Counted from the first letter of the stretch, positions 8,828-18,404 are shown. The stretch is DNA of 64,000 nucleotides from Pseudomonas sp. UBA4194 (GCF_002379585.1 NZ_DFUE01000020.1:17385-81384); one strand, 5' to 3'. The notes: generated by a model not told the origin, from the sequence alone. A program made the numbers and translations.

Positions 8828-9763
8828 ATGCCCGCACCTTTCCTGTCGGAGCCTTATGCCGTGGCCGTGACGCAAGCCATCCTGCCGATTTTCCTGCTGA
8901 TCATCGTCGGTTACCTGCTGAGTCGACGCGGGGCGCTGACCGCGGAGAACAACAAGGCTCTGGGCAATCTGGCCTTCAAACTGTTCATGCCCATGGTGCT
9001 GTTCACCGGTATGGCCAAGGCGCCGCTGCACGATGGCCTGAACATGACCGTTCTGGTCGCGTATTTCGTTCCGGCGTTGGCGGTGTTCGCGTTGGTCAAC
9101 CTGGTGATCCATCGCTATGCCGGGCATCCCACGCCATTCGGGCTTACGGCCGCGTTCGGCAACAATGCGCTGATGGGCATTCCCCTGGTGGGTGGCTTGT
9201 TCGGTAGCAGCGGGCTGGTGCTGCTGTTCACCGTGCTCGCGGTGCACAGCCTGCTGCTGTTCAGTTTCCAAAGCCTCTATAACAGCCTGGCCGGCAGCGA
9301 GCCGTTCAATGCCCGAACCCTCACCGGCAGCCTGGCCAACCCGATGATCATCGGCCTGCTGCTGGGCGTGCTGCTGAACCTGTCCGAACTGAGCCTGCCG
9401 GGCTGGGCCGATCACTTCACCACCTGGCTGGCCCAGGCAGCACTGCCCTGCGCATTGATCGTGCTGGGTGCCAACCTGGCCGGTTACCGACTGCGGCCTA
9501 GCCCGGAAGCCATCGGTATCGCCCTGGCCAAGCTGATTGCCCTGCCTGCCCTGGTACTGCTGGCCTGCATGACCCTGGGGGTCACTGGCGTCGCCCGCGG
9601 CGTGCTCGTGCTGATGGCGGCCAACCCCTGCGGTGTCAACGTGCTGGGCTTTTCGCGAACGCTGGAGGACAGCCAGAAAACCAGTTCGGCGATCTGCCTG
9701 TCGACGCTGCTGTCGGCGCTGACCCTGCCTTTGTGGATGTGGATCAACCTGCAACTGGCCTAG
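8828..9763 (+). CDS. AEC-family (auxin efflux carrier-like) transporter
   Basis: 311-residue polytopic inner-membrane protein with about ten hydrophobic segments in two blocks, beginning ILPIFLLIIVGYLLSRRG. The segments AFGNNALMGIPLVG and MAANPCGVNVLGFS are typical of the AEC/membrane-transport family (malonate and auxin carriers among them). The family exports or imports small organic acids by secondary transport; the substrate is not predictable. It is a single gene with the next gene starting 65 bases later on the same strand. Confidence 0.85.
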   Translation: MPAPFLSEPYAVAVTQAILPIFLLIIVGYLLSRRGALTAENNKALGNLAFKLFMPMVLFTGMAKAPLHDGLNMTVLVAYFVPALAVFALVNLVIHRYAGHPTPFGLTAAFGNNALMGIPLVGGLFGSSGLVLLFTVLAVHSLLLFSFQSLYNSLAGSEPFNARTLTGSLANPMIIGLLLGVLLNLSELSLPGWADHFTTWLAQAALPCALIVLGANLAGYRLRPSPEAIGIALAKLIALPALVLLACMTLGVTGVARGVLVLMAANPCGVNVLGFSRTLEDSQKTSSAICLSTLLSALTLPLWMWINLQLA

Positions 9764-9828
9764 GCAGCAGGCATCCTGAGCATGGGGTATGATCCAGCTG
9801 TCTTCAGCCGTGCAAGCGTACCCTTCGG

Positions 9829-11760
9829 ATGCCCGCGACACCCCCTACCCTGCAAACTCTCGCCGCCCTGCCCTGCGTGCTGGCCGGCCCCATGCTGCGT
9901 CGTCAGGAACCGCAACGCCTGGTGCTTTGGCTGGTAGGCTCGCGCCCGTTGCCGCTGACGCTGCACCTGAGCGGGGAACAGCTGCCAGCCATCGAACTGA
10001 CGCTGGACGAGCAGCAATGCCAGGTCATCGCCATCGGCCGCGAAGCCTTCGTGCATCTGATCGATGTTCACCTCGACACCGCGTTGCCTCGGGATACCCG
10101 TATCGACTATGACCTGCGGATCGACCACCAGCGCGGCATAGCCGACTGGGCCCCGCATCTGCTGTATGGGGACAAGCAGCGGCCGGATTTCGTGATCTGC
10201 TCGCGCATCGAACAGATGCTGCACGGTTCTTGCCGCAAGCCGCACCACCGTGCCGAGGAAGGTCTGTTGTGTGCCGACCGTCTGCTGGCCGCAGACGGCA
10301 GTGCCGCGCAGCGCCCGGCCCTGTTGATGATGAGCGGCGATCAGGTGTACGCCGACGATGTTGCCGGGCCGATGCTACGGGCCATCCACGCGCTCATCGA
10401 GCGCCTGGGCTTGTTTCATGAACACCTGGACGGCGCGGTGGTGGACGACAGCGCGGCGCTCTACGGACACGCGGCGAGCTATTACCATCGCGCCGATCTG
10501 CTGCCGGCGCTGCAAAGCAACGACACCCTGCGTGAGCGGTTCTTCGGCGGCAAGAAAAAGCCGATTTTCACCAGCAGTTCTGCCGACAACCATCTGGTTA
10601 CCTTTGCCGAAGTCATGGCCATGTACCTGCTGGTCTGGTCGCCGACCCCTTGGACGTTGATCAACCCTCAAGCACCGCGATTGAGCGCCGACGAGCAACG
10701 GCGCTATGCGGCCGAGCAGTTCCATCTGGACACCTTCGTCGAGAGCCTGAATGGCGTGGCCAGGGTATTCGCACACCTGCCGTGCCTGATGATCTTCGAC
10801 GATCACGACATCACCGACGACTGGAACCTGTCCGCCAAGTGGGAAGAGACTGCCTATGGCCACCCCTTCTCCAAGCGCATCATCGGCAACGCCCTGCTGG
10901 CCTATCTGTTGTGCCAGGGCTGGGGCAACAACCCGGATGCGTTCGGCGCCGTGCTGGAGCCATTCAAGGCACTTACAACGCCAGCGGCGGACCACCTGGA
11001 CAGCGCCGCGCAGGACACGCTGATCGGCGATCTGCTCAGCTTCCAGCAGTGGCAATACGTCCTGCCGACCGAGCCTGCGCTGGTGGTACTCGACACCCGC
11101 ACCCGACGCTGGCGCAGTGAATACAACCTGCATCAGCCTTCCGGGCTGCTGGACTGGGAAGCGCTGAGCGAACTTCAGCAAGAGCTCATCGACCACCCCG
11201 CCGCGATTGTCGTGTCACCGGCGCCGGTGTTCGGCGTCAAGTTGATCGAGACAGTGCAGAAGGTGTTCAGCTGGTGCGGCTTTCCGCTGTTGGTGGATGC
11301 CGAAAACTGGATGGCCCATCGCGGTGCCGCGCAAGTGATCCTCAATATCTTTCGCCACTCGCGTACGCCGGGCAACTACGTGATCCTGTCCGGGGACGTC
11401 CACTACTCGTTCGTGTATGAGGCGTTCATTCGCCATCGCCAGGGCGGCCCGCGCATCTGGCAAGTGACCAGCAGCGGTATCAAGAACGAGTTTCCGCGAA
11501 GGCTGCTGGACTGGTTCGACCGTCTGAATCGTTGGCTGTACGCGCCACGCTCACCGCTGAACTGGCTGACCAAGCGCCGGCGCATGCGAGTGGTTCCGCA
11601 CATTCCTGAGCACAGCAAAGTCGGCGAGCGGCTGTGGAATTCTTCTGGGTTGGGCCTGGTAACGTTCGACGCCCAGGGTCGGCCATCACACATCTACCAG
11701 CTCAATGCCGACGGCCAAGAAGCTACGCGCTTCGTCGAGCCCGAACAGTCGCCACGATAA
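9829..11760 (+). CDS. PhoD-like alkaline phosphatase / metallophosphatase
   Basis: 643-residue protein of the PhoD-like metallophosphatase family. Metal-binding motifs are MSGDQVYADD (about residues 166-175), FDDHDITDDWN and ILSGDVHYSFVYEA. There is no evident signal peptide at the chosen start, unlike secreted PhoD, so it may be cytoplasmic or use another route. The ribosome binding site is weak. The substrate, a phosphomonoester or phosphodiester, cannot be assigned. Confidence 0.8.
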   Translation: MPATPPTLQTLAALPCVLAGPMLRRQEPQRLVLWLVGSRPLPLTLHLSGEQLPAIELTLDEQQCQVIAIGREAFVHLIDVHLDTALPRDTRIDYDLRIDHQRGIADWAPHLLYGDKQRPDFVICSRIEQMLHGSCRKPHHRAEEGLLCADRLLAADGSAAQRPALLMMSGDQVYADDVAGPMLRAIHALIERLGLFHEHLDGAVVDDSAALYGHAASYYHRADLLPALQSNDTLRERFFGGKKKPIFTSSSADNHLVTFAEVMAMYLLVWSPTPWTLINPQAPRLSADEQRRYAAEQFHLDTFVESLNGVARVFAHLPCLMIFDDHDITDDWNLSAKWEETAYGHPFSKRIIGNALLAYLLCQGWGNNPDAFGAVLEPFKALTTPAADHLDSAAQDTLIGDLLSFQQWQYVLPTEPALVVLDTRTRRWRSEYNLHQPSGLLDWEALSELQQELIDHPAAIVVSPAPVFGVKLIETVQKVFSWCGFPLLVDAENWMAHRGAAQVILNIFRHSRTPGNYVILSGDVHYSFVYEAFIRHRQGGPRIWQVTSSGIKNEFPRRLLDWFDRLNRWLYAPRSPLNWLTKRRRMRVVPHIPEHSKVGERLWNSSGLGLVTFDAQGRPSHIYQLNADGQEATRFVEPEQSPR

Positions 11761-11772
11761 CAGTGCCGCGAT

Positions 11773-12012
11773 TCAGGGCGCCGCTGTGATGGCTGTGGAG
11801 ACAAGGTGCGGCTTGGCAGCGGCTTTGCGATCTTCCCTGACGACCAGCTGCGGGCCCTTGGCACAGCGAAATTTCAAGCCTTTGCGCGGCGTCAACGCCG
11901 CCAGTTCCTGCACGCATTCTTCCTGGGTCGCATACACGTCCGGCCTGCGCTCCTGCACGCAGCCTTCCATCCCGCTGCAAATCGTCATTACCACGAAGTA
12001 GACACTCATCAT
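11773..12012 (-). CDS. small cysteine-containing hypothetical protein (79 aa)
   Basis: The product starts MMSVYFVVMTICSGMEGCVQ and has four cysteines (12, 18, 29 and near 45). A hydrophobic stretch at residues 3-12 could be a short signal or anchor. AAGGAG lies eight bases before the ATG at 12012, which decides the start. It is convergent with the phosphatase gene, 12 bases away. I recognise no domain; the layout suggests a small exported disulfide protein. Confidence 0.6.
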   Translation of the reverse strand: MMSVYFVVMTICSGMEGCVQERRPDVYATQEECVQELAALTPRKGLKFRCAKGPQLVVREDRKAAAKPHLVSTAITAAP

Positions 12013-12421
12013 GCCGACAGCTCCTTGTAATCGGTACGGGGACCCGGCGCGCACAGTCGCACTCGTCGCAAGACGCGGGCAGCACCAGGCACGTTAATCA
12101 GGGCACGCTAACTGGGGGTGGAACACTGGATGGGATGAGCGAAACGGTCGCTTTGCCGTGGCAGCAGGAGCGATTCTGCATGGGTGTCCGCACTGTAACA
12201 ACGGCCCTAGGCCACCATCCGTCGGATTGGCGTCACATGCCGTTTCACTTCTGATAACTGGATGTAAGCCATTGTTTCTTATGTATTTTTAATAATGACG
12301 CCAGATTTTCGAACAGTGCGCACGATACAGTCTGAACGACCGCTATTTGACGACCTACGCCAAATATTTGGCTGCTTAACCGGGTGAGAACGGGGCCGAA
12401 CAGCATCGGCCCCCAGCCCAC
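12013..12421. other. intergenic region with a perfect 14-bp palindrome
   Basis: No convincing gene in 409 bases. It is relatively AT-rich near 12260-12300 and contains the perfect palindrome GCCAAATATTTGGC at 12359-12372. It should include the promoter of the small minus-strand gene ending at 11773 and the transcript end of the SDR gene. Confidence 0.5.
12392..12413 (-). terminator. hairpin downstream of the SDR gene
   Basis: An eight-base GC-rich perfect stem (GGGGCCGA / TCGGCCCC) with a six-base loop lies nine bases after the SDR stop. The T-run on the minus strand is poor, so it is a moderate terminator candidate. Confidence 0.5.
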
Positions 12422-13279
12422 TCAGAGAATGGGCTTGCCCCCCGTCACTGGATACCTCGATCCCGAGATGTAGCTGCTCTCATCCGAGGCCAGCAGCACG
12501 TAGATCGGCGCCACTTCCACAGGCTGACCGGGACGACCGAGCGGGGTCTCCTCGCCAAAGCTTTTGACGTCTTCAGGCGGCATGGTTGCCACGATCAGCG
12601 GCGTCCAGATCGGCCCTGGTGCCACACTGTTCACCCGGATACCGCGCTCACCCAACATCTGCGCCAAGCCACCGGTGAAGTTGGCAATGGCACCCTTGGT
12701 GGTCGCGTACGGCAGCAGCGTCGGCTTGGGCATGTCCGAATTCACCGAACTGGTGTTGATGATCGAGCTGCCAGCGGCCATGAACGGTAGCGCCGCCTTG
12801 CAGATGCGAAAGATCGCGGTGATGTTGATGTCGAACGTCTTGACCCATTCCTCGTCGGAGATTTCCTCCAAAGATTTATGGCTCATCTGAAAGGCGGCGT
12901 TGTTGACCAACACATCGATACGGCCAAAACGCTCGGCAGTCTTGCTGACGATGGCTGAGCAATGCTCGCGGTCGGCCAGGTCTCCGGGCAGAAGCAGGCA
13001 CTGGCGCCCCGCCTCTTCGACCCAGCGTGCGGTTTCCTGAGCATCATCGTGTTCATCGAGGTATGAAATCGCCACATCGGCGCCCTCCCGGGCAAACGCG
13101 ATGGCGACGGCCCGACCGATGCCACTGTCGCCGCCGGTGATCAAGGCAATCTTGTTGCTCAGCCGACCGGAGCCCTTGTAGCTGGTTTCGCCACAATCGG
13201 GGAGTGGCGACATCTTGCTCTGCTGACCGGGCACCGGCTGCTGCTGTGGCTCGAACGGCGGGGTGGGATAATTGGCCAT
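12422..13279 (-). CDS. SDR-family oxidoreductase (YghA-like)
   Basis: 285-residue classical-type short-chain dehydrogenase with an N-terminal extension of about 40 residues (PPFEPQQQPVPGQQSK) typical of the YghA/general-stress subgroup. It shows the cofactor motif TGGDSGIGRA (about 48-57), LVNNAAF, the catalytic serine in NTSSVNS, YATTKGA for Tyr/Lys, and a C-terminal YISGSRYPVTGGKPIL. The substrate is unknown; relatives are often stress-induced. It is divergent from the small gene at 13493. Confidence 0.88.
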   Translation of the reverse strand: MANYPTPPFEPQQQPVPGQQSKMSPLPDCGETSYKGSGRLSNKIALITGGDSGIGRAVAIAFAREGADVAISYLDEHDDAQETARWVEEAGRQCLLLPGDLADREHCSAIVSKTAERFGRIDVLVNNAAFQMSHKSLEEISDEEWVKTFDINITAIFRICKAALPFMAAGSSIINTSSVNSDMPKPTLLPYATTKGAIANFTGGLAQMLGERGIRVNSVAPGPIWTPLIVATMPPEDVKSFGEETPLGRPGQPVEVAPIYVLLASDESSYISGSRYPVTGGKPIL

Positions 13280-13492
13280 GTCTTCCTCCTGGCGATATGG
13301 GCGGGGTTGCCCTGTTGGAAGTCGACTGGTTCAAAGCGGAATAAGTTTGATCTGATTGTTTCCGAGGGATTTGCAGTGGGGGGCCTCTCACCACGCCATG
13401 ACCGAACAACATCCAGAGGAATCTCTCCGCGCCCCCTCTGTCACACCTATGGACACAGTTACACAACTCACCCGAAAGCCAGAGAGGCATCT

Positions 13493-13741
13493 ATGAGCAA
13501 CGTTGAACTGGAGAAAGAAGTACTGACCCGCCTGTTGCACGCCCACCCGGCGGGACTGGGCAAGGAAATCCTCGACAACTATCGCGGCGAAAAGGTGGTG
13601 GCCGGCATCATCAAGACCCTGCAGGAGAAAGGCCTTGTGCAAGGCCATCCGGTGTCGGTCGAGGACCATGAGCCCACCGTCGAATTCCCCATCAAGCTCA
13701 GCAGCGCTGGCGTCGAGGCGGCGAAAAAAGCCGAGGCGTGA
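13493..13741 (+). CDS. small conserved hypothetical protein (82 aa), winged-helix-like
   Basis: The product starts MSNVELEKEVLTRLLHAHPA, and its helical first half followed by GLVQGHPVSVEDHEPTVEF resembles a small winged-helix fold. That fold idea comes from residue pattern only. The start at 13493 is preferred to the long upstream in-frame extension because AGAGG lies eight bases before it and the upstream residues look non-coding. It ends 12 bases before the crtE stop on the opposite strand. Function unknown. Confidence 0.65.
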   Translation: MSNVELEKEVLTRLLHAHPAGLGKEILDNYRGEKVVAGIIKTLQEKGLVQGHPVSVEDHEPTVEFPIKLSSAGVEAAKKAEA

Positions 13742-13753
13742 TCTTCGCCCTGC

Positions 13754-14662
13754 TCACATCCCGCTCTCTGTAGCCTTGGCGAAGATCAGGTGCAGATAGC
13801 GGCTGATGGGGTCGCCGTGAGCGTAGGCATTTTCCAGGCACTCCTGGGCTCGCCCCAGATGAACTCGAAGCCGACGCCGCACTTCAGCCTCGCCGCACAA
13901 TGCAACGAAGGTTGATTTGCCGTCATCCTTGCCTTGATCCTTAGCGCTGTCGGGGCTGTGGTCCTGCAGGTCGTCGTAGAGCTGAAAGGCTTGCCCCAGC
14001 TCCATGGCGAAATTCTGCAGCACCGGGCGCACGAATTCCGGCGCTCCGCTGATTAGATACGCCATGTCCATGATGGCGCTGAACAGCACTCCGGTTTTCA
14101 GGTTGTTGGTGGCCGCGATCTCATCCGCCGTGCGCGGATGCAAGCCCTCTCGCAAATCCTGCAGTTGCCCGCAGGCCAGACCATGAACGCCAATCGCGTT
14201 GGCCATGATTGCTACCAATTGCGTACGCACCTGGGGCAGAACGCCTTGGATGGTTGCCACGACACCAAACGCGCGGGACAGCAACGACACCGCCGCAAGA
14301 ATCGCGACGTCTTCGCCAAAGGCCAGGTGGGTCGTCACGTTGCCACGGCGCATCTGCGCATTGTCCATGCACGGCATGTCGTCGAGCACCAGAGAGGCCG
14401 CGTGGATCATCTCCACCGCGCAGCCCAGATCGAGCGCTGCCTGCTCGTCCCCACCCAGGCCGTTGGATGCCAGCATCAACAGGATGGGGCGCATGCGTTT
14501 GCCCGGCGCCAGTGCGCCATGGCGCATGGCAGTCGCGACCAGGTCCCGTTCATGGCTGGCCGCCGGCAACAAAGCGTCCAGGCGTGATTCCACCGTGGCG
14601 CGCATCTGCGTGAGCTGCTGTGTAAAGCCACTGTCGATTATCACGGACGAGTGTACTGTCAT
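13754..14662 (-). CDS. crtE: geranylgeranyl diphosphate synthase
   Basis: Makes GGPP, the C20 precursor of carotenoids, from IPP and allylic diphosphates. The 302-residue protein has the first aspartate-rich motif DDMPCMD (94-100, the DDxxxxD form), the second DDLQD (230-234), and GKRMRPIL near residue 55. It matches the crtE type of the Pantoea-like zeaxanthin clusters. Here it lies on the minus strand, divergent from idi-crtXYIB, whereas in Pantoea clusters it is usually first in that operon. A GAGGG box precedes the ATG. Confidence 0.93.
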   Translation of the reverse strand: MTVHSSVIIDSGFTQQLTQMRATVESRLDALLPAASHERDLVATAMRHGALAPGKRMRPILLMLASNGLGGDEQAALDLGCAVEMIHAASLVLDDMPCMDNAQMRRGNVTTHLAFGEDVAILAAVSLLSRAFGVVATIQGVLPQVRTQLVAIMANAIGVHGLACGQLQDLREGLHPRTADEIAATNNLKTGVLFSAIMDMAYLISGAPEFVRPVLQNFAMELGQAFQLYDDLQDHSPDSAKDQGKDDGKSTFVALCGEAEVRRRLRVHLGRAQECLENAYAHGDPISRYLHLIFAKATESGM

Positions 14663-14810
14663 TGTTCCCTCTTTTATTTAAGGTCCCGCAGCAGCCGGAG
14701 GGTATTGGCGTTCGAGCATTCACAACGACAAATAATTCCAACCCTCGACCGGATCGATGCGGCAAGACCAGGTCCTGAAGGAACCACTGATTACCGCAGT
14801 TGCCTGAGCA

Positions 14811-14847
14811 TGTGAATATGTACACACGTTATGCGAATATCCGCACA
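14811..14847. promoter_or_regulatory. two CRP/Vfr-like sites 21 bp apart in the crtE-idi divergent promoter region
   Basis: TGTGA-ATATGT-ACACA (14811-14826) and TGCGA-ATATCC-GCACA (14832-14847) both fit TGNGA-N6-NCACA, the half-site layout bound by CRP and Pseudomonas Vfr. Their 21-base period puts them on the same DNA face. They sit about 70-100 bases before the idi start. Binding is inference. Confidence 0.45.
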
Positions 14848-14914
14848 GGGTACAAGCCTCTACTTTCAGACAGACCGCACCGAGCAGCAAATGATTCCTG
14901 GCTAAGGAGCTGGC

Positions 14915-15970
14915 ATGAACCACAGCGAGTTGAGTCAACGCAAGGATGACCATCTGGATATCGTTCTGGACCCGCACAAGGCGGGCACTCGCGCCAACGC
15001 TGGGTGGGACGCCTTCACCTTCGAGCATTGTGCACTGCCCGAACTGAAATTGGCCGACATCGACCTGAGCAGCTCGCTGTTGGGTATAGCCCTGCAAGCG
15101 CCCCTGCTGATCAGCTCCATGACCGGCGGCGCCTACCGGGCGGTCGCCATCAACCGGCACCTGGCCGAAGCAGCGCAGGCCCTGGGCATCGCCATGGGCG
15201 TCGGTTCGCAACGGGTCAGCCTGCAAACAGGCAACGATCAGGGCCTGACTCGCGAGCTGCGGCGCATCGCCCCGGACATACCGCTGCTGGCCAACATCGG
15301 CGGCGCGCAACTGCTGGAGGTTCAAGGGCTGGACCTGGCCCGTCGTGCCGTAGACACCATTGAAGCCGACGGTCTGATCATTCATCTCAATCCGCTGCAG
15401 GAGGCGGTGCAGGCAGGCGGTGATCGCGACTGGCGCGGCGTGCTGGAGCACATCGCCCAGGCCACGGCGCTGCTGGGGGTGCCGGTGATCGTCAAGGAGG
15501 TCGGCGCCGGCCTGTCGGCCAGCGTCGCCTCGGCGCTGGTCGAAGCCGGTGTGCAGGTCATCGATATTGCCGGAGCCGGAGGTACCAGTTGGGCCGCAGT
15601 GGAGGGCGAACGCGCCGCCAGCCCTGCCGACCGCGCGGTGGCGATGGCGTTCGCCGGCTGGGGAATTCCCACCGCCCACTGCCTGCAAAGCGTGCGCGCG
15701 GCGCTGCCCCAGGTTCGCCTGATTGCGTCTGGCGGGGTACGTGATGGTGTCGATGCGGCCAAAGCCATTCGCCTGGGGGCCGACCTGGTGGGGCAAGCCG
15801 CCAGCGTACTGCGTGGTGCTACCTTGTCCACCGACGCTGTGGTCGAACATTTCGAAGTCATCATTCGCCAGTTGCGCATCGCCTGTTTCTGCACCGGCTC
15901 AGCCAGCCTTGCCGCCCTGCGCCGCGCCCCGTTGCTGGAAACGAGCCTGGCGCCGGTGGCGGGTCGATGA
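14915..15970 (+). CDS. idi: isopentenyl-diphosphate delta-isomerase, type 2 (FMN-dependent)
   Basis: Interconverts IPP and DMAPP to feed GGPP synthesis. The 351-residue length and motifs are those of the type 2 (fni) enzyme: RKDDHLDI at the N-terminus, LISSMTGGA, the HLNPLQEAVQ segment, DIAGAGGTSW, and IASGGVRDG plus GADLVGQA for FMN binding. TAAGGAG lies seven bases before the ATG. It is the first gene of the plus-strand operon and overlaps crtX by ATGA. Confidence 0.93.
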   Translation: MNHSELSQRKDDHLDIVLDPHKAGTRANAGWDAFTFEHCALPELKLADIDLSSSLLGIALQAPLLISSMTGGAYRAVAINRHLAEAAQALGIAMGVGSQRVSLQTGNDQGLTRELRRIAPDIPLLANIGGAQLLEVQGLDLARRAVDTIEADGLIIHLNPLQEAVQAGGDRDWRGVLEHIAQATALLGVPVIVKEVGAGLSASVASALVEAGVQVIDIAGAGGTSWAAVEGERAASPADRAVAMAFAGWGIPTAHCLQSVRAALPQVRLIASGGVRDGVDAAKAIRLGADLVGQAASVLRGATLSTDAVVEHFEVIIRQLRIACFCTGSASLAALRRAPLLETSLAPVAGR

Positions 15971-17241
15971 GTCATTTCGGTGTCGTCGCTCCACCTTATT
16001 ACAGTCATTTCCAGGCATTGCAGGCCCTAGCCGGGCAATTGCTGGAGCGAGGTCATCGGGTCACCTTCTTTCATCAGGCCGACGCAGCTCGCTGGCTGTC
16101 CGACCCTCGCATAGGCTTCTGCCCCGTAGGCCTTGCCACGCACCCTGCCGGCAGCTTGCAGCGCACGCTGCGCCGGGCGGCTCACCCGACCAGCCCATGG
16201 GGGCTGCGCCAGATCATCGTCGAGCTGGGCACCACCACGGCGATGCTCTGCGCCCAGCTGCCCCAGGCGCTGGCGGCCCACGGCGTGGACGCGCTGATCT
16301 GCGATCAGATGGAGGCTGCAGGTGGGCTGGTAGGCGAAAGCCTGGGTTTGCCGTTCGTTTCGGTCGCCTGTGCCTTGCCGATCAACCGCGAGCCCGGCCT
16401 GCCGTTGCCGGTCATGCCGTTCGCCTACGGGACCGAAGCGCGGCAGCTGCAGATGTACCAGGGCAGCACTCGGGTCTACGACTGGCTGATGGGACCTTTG
16501 GGCCAGCAAATCCATAAAGCCTGTCAGACCCTCGGCATTGCGCCACGGGATGCCTTGCATGACTGCCTGTCCCCCCTGGCACAGATCAGCCAGACCGTGA
16601 CCAGCTTCGATTTCCCTCGCCGTGCCCTGCCCCCGCACTTCCATGCTGTCGGGCCGTTGCGCGTACCTGAGGCCGCCGCCCAGGGAGCGTGGCCCATCGA
16701 CCCCACGCGGGCTTTTGTGTTTGCCAGCCTGGGCACACTGCAAGGTGAACGCATGGCAATGTTCCAGCGCATCGCCCAGGCTTGCCAGCGTCTCGATACG
16801 CAGTTGCTGATTGCCCACTGCGGGCATCTGAACAGTGCGCAGGAGCGACGCCTGGTGGCACGCGGCGCCAGCTGGGTCACTGACTTCGCGCCCCAACAGT
16901 GGGCCATCGAGCGAGCCGACGCGGTGGTCACCCACGGTGGCCTGAACACCGTGCTGGACGCCATTGCCCACCGCACGCCGATGCTGGTCATGCCCATTGC
17001 CTTCGATCAGCCCGGCGTGGCCGCACGGGTCAGCTACCGCCGCGTCGGCGTGCACCTGTCGCGCCATGCCCGTGCAGGCCGCATTGGCGAATCACTCAAA
17101 GGACTGCTCACCATGCCGATGCCCGGCTTCGAACCCATGACCGCCGAGCTGCAACGCTGCGGCGGCGCAGCCACGGCTGCGGCGATCGTCGAGCAAGCCG
17201 TGGCCGCACGGCGCCCGGTGATGGCGGGAGCCTGCCTATGA
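15967..17241 (+). CDS. crtX: zeaxanthin glucosyltransferase
   Basis: GT-B fold glycosyltransferase that transfers glucose from UDP-glucose to zeaxanthin hydroxyls. The 424-residue protein begins MSHFGVVAPPYYSHFQALQA. It has the C-terminal donor-binding region with DFAPQQWAIERADAVVTHGG, then LNTVLDAI and PMLVMPIAFDQPGVAARV, as in plant and bacterial UGTs. The start overlaps the idi stop and the stop overlaps the crtY start (ATGA in both cases). Its presence implies that the end product is glycosylated. Confidence 0.93.
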   Translation: MSHFGVVAPPYYSHFQALQALAGQLLERGHRVTFFHQADAARWLSDPRIGFCPVGLATHPAGSLQRTLRRAAHPTSPWGLRQIIVELGTTTAMLCAQLPQALAAHGVDALICDQMEAAGGLVGESLGLPFVSVACALPINREPGLPLPVMPFAYGTEARQLQMYQGSTRVYDWLMGPLGQQIHKACQTLGIAPRDALHDCLSPLAQISQTVTSFDFPRRALPPHFHAVGPLRVPEAAAQGAWPIDPTRAFVFASLGTLQGERMAMFQRIAQACQRLDTQLLIAHCGHLNSAQERRLVARGASWVTDFAPQQWAIERADAVVTHGGLNTVLDAIAHRTPMLVMPIAFDQPGVAARVSYRRVGVHLSRHARAGRIGESLKGLLTMPMPGFEPMTAELQRCGGAATAAAIVEQAVAARRPVMAGACL

Positions 17242-18404
17242 ATCATGACCTGATCCTGGCCGGTGGCGGCCTGGCCAACGGCCTGATTGCCTGGCGGCTG
17301 CGCCAGCTGCGGCCCGACCTGGACGTCCTGTGCCTGGAACAACAGCCGCAGCTGGGCGGCAACCATACCTGGTCGTTTCACGACGGCGACCTGACAGCTG
17401 CGCAGCACCACTGGATCGAGCCGCTGGTGGTCAAACGCTGGCCGAGCTATCAGGTGCATTTTCCACAGCGCTCCCGGGTCCTGCACAGCGGCTATGCAAG
17501 CATCACCAGCGAACGCTTTGCCGAGGTCATCGGCCACGACCTGGGCCCCGCACTGCGCACCGGACAGAAAATCACGGAGCTGGGTCCGGAGCACGTACGA
17601 CTGGCCAGCGGCGAGTACCTCAGCGCTCGCGCGGTCATCGATGGCCGCGGCGCCCAAGTCAGCCCCCACATGCGTCTTGGCCGCCAGGCCTTCCTTGGCC
17701 AATTGCTGCGGCTGCAACGTCCCCATGGCCTGTTGGCGCCGATCATCATGGATGCGCGGGTCAATCAGGGGGAAGGCTATCGCTTTGTCTATGTCCTGCC
17801 GTTTTCCGCCGATACCGTACTGGTAGAGGACACCCACTATGTCGATCAGGTCAGCCTGAGCACCGAGCAGCTGCGCGAACACATCGCGCAATACGTGCAA
17901 TGGCAGGGCTGGCAGGTCGCTGAGTGTCTGCGCGAAGAACAAGGCGTGTTGCCCATTACCTTGGCGGGCGACTTCGACGCCTACTGGAACGCCGCCTTCG
18001 ACCAACCCATGTCCGGGCTGCGCGCCGGCCTGTTCCATTGCACCACAGGCTACTCGCTGCCTTATGCAGTGCGTCTGGCCGAATGGTTCGCCGCCCAACC
18101 GCAGCAATCAGCCGCGGCGCTGCATCAGGGCCTTCGCCAACACGCCCAGGAACAGTGGCGCCAGCAGCGCTTCTATCGGCTGCTCAACCGTATGCTCTTC
18201 CTCGCCGGGCAGCCAGACAACCGCTGGCAGGTCATGCAGCGCTTCTATGGCCTGTCCGAACCCCTGATCGAGCGCTTCTATGCCGGTACCAGCCATGCTG
18301 CCGACAAAGCCCGCATCCTGATGGGCAAACCGCCGGTACCGCTGGGCGAAGCCCTGCGCGCTGCCCTCCAATATTCGCCCCAGCCAGACGAGAACCGCTC
18401 ATGA
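17238..18404 (+). CDS. crtY: lycopene beta-cyclase
   Basis: Cyclises both ends of lycopene to beta-carotene. The 388-residue flavoprotein starts MNHDLILAGGGLANGLIAWR (dinucleotide-binding motif) and contains LGGNHTWSFH, VIDGRG, and EDTHY, characteristic of the CrtY type. Start 17238 is fixed by the ATGA overlap with crtX; an open frame extends upstream but lies inside crtX. It overlaps crtI by ATGA. Confidence 0.93.
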   Translation: MNHDLILAGGGLANGLIAWRLRQLRPDLDVLCLEQQPQLGGNHTWSFHDGDLTAAQHHWIEPLVVKRWPSYQVHFPQRSRVLHSGYASITSERFAEVIGHDLGPALRTGQKITELGPEHVRLASGEYLSARAVIDGRGAQVSPHMRLGRQAFLGQLLRLQRPHGLLAPIIMDARVNQGEGYRFVYVLPFSADTVLVEDTHYVDQVSLSTEQLREHIAQYVQWQGWQVAECLREEQGVLPITLAGDFDAYWNAAFDQPMSGLRAGLFHCTTGYSLPYAVRLAEWFAAQPQQSAAALHQGLRQHAQEQWRQQRFYRLLNRMLFLAGQPDNRWQVMQRFYGLSEPLIERFYAGTSHAADKARILMGKPPVPLGEALRAALQYSPQPDENRS

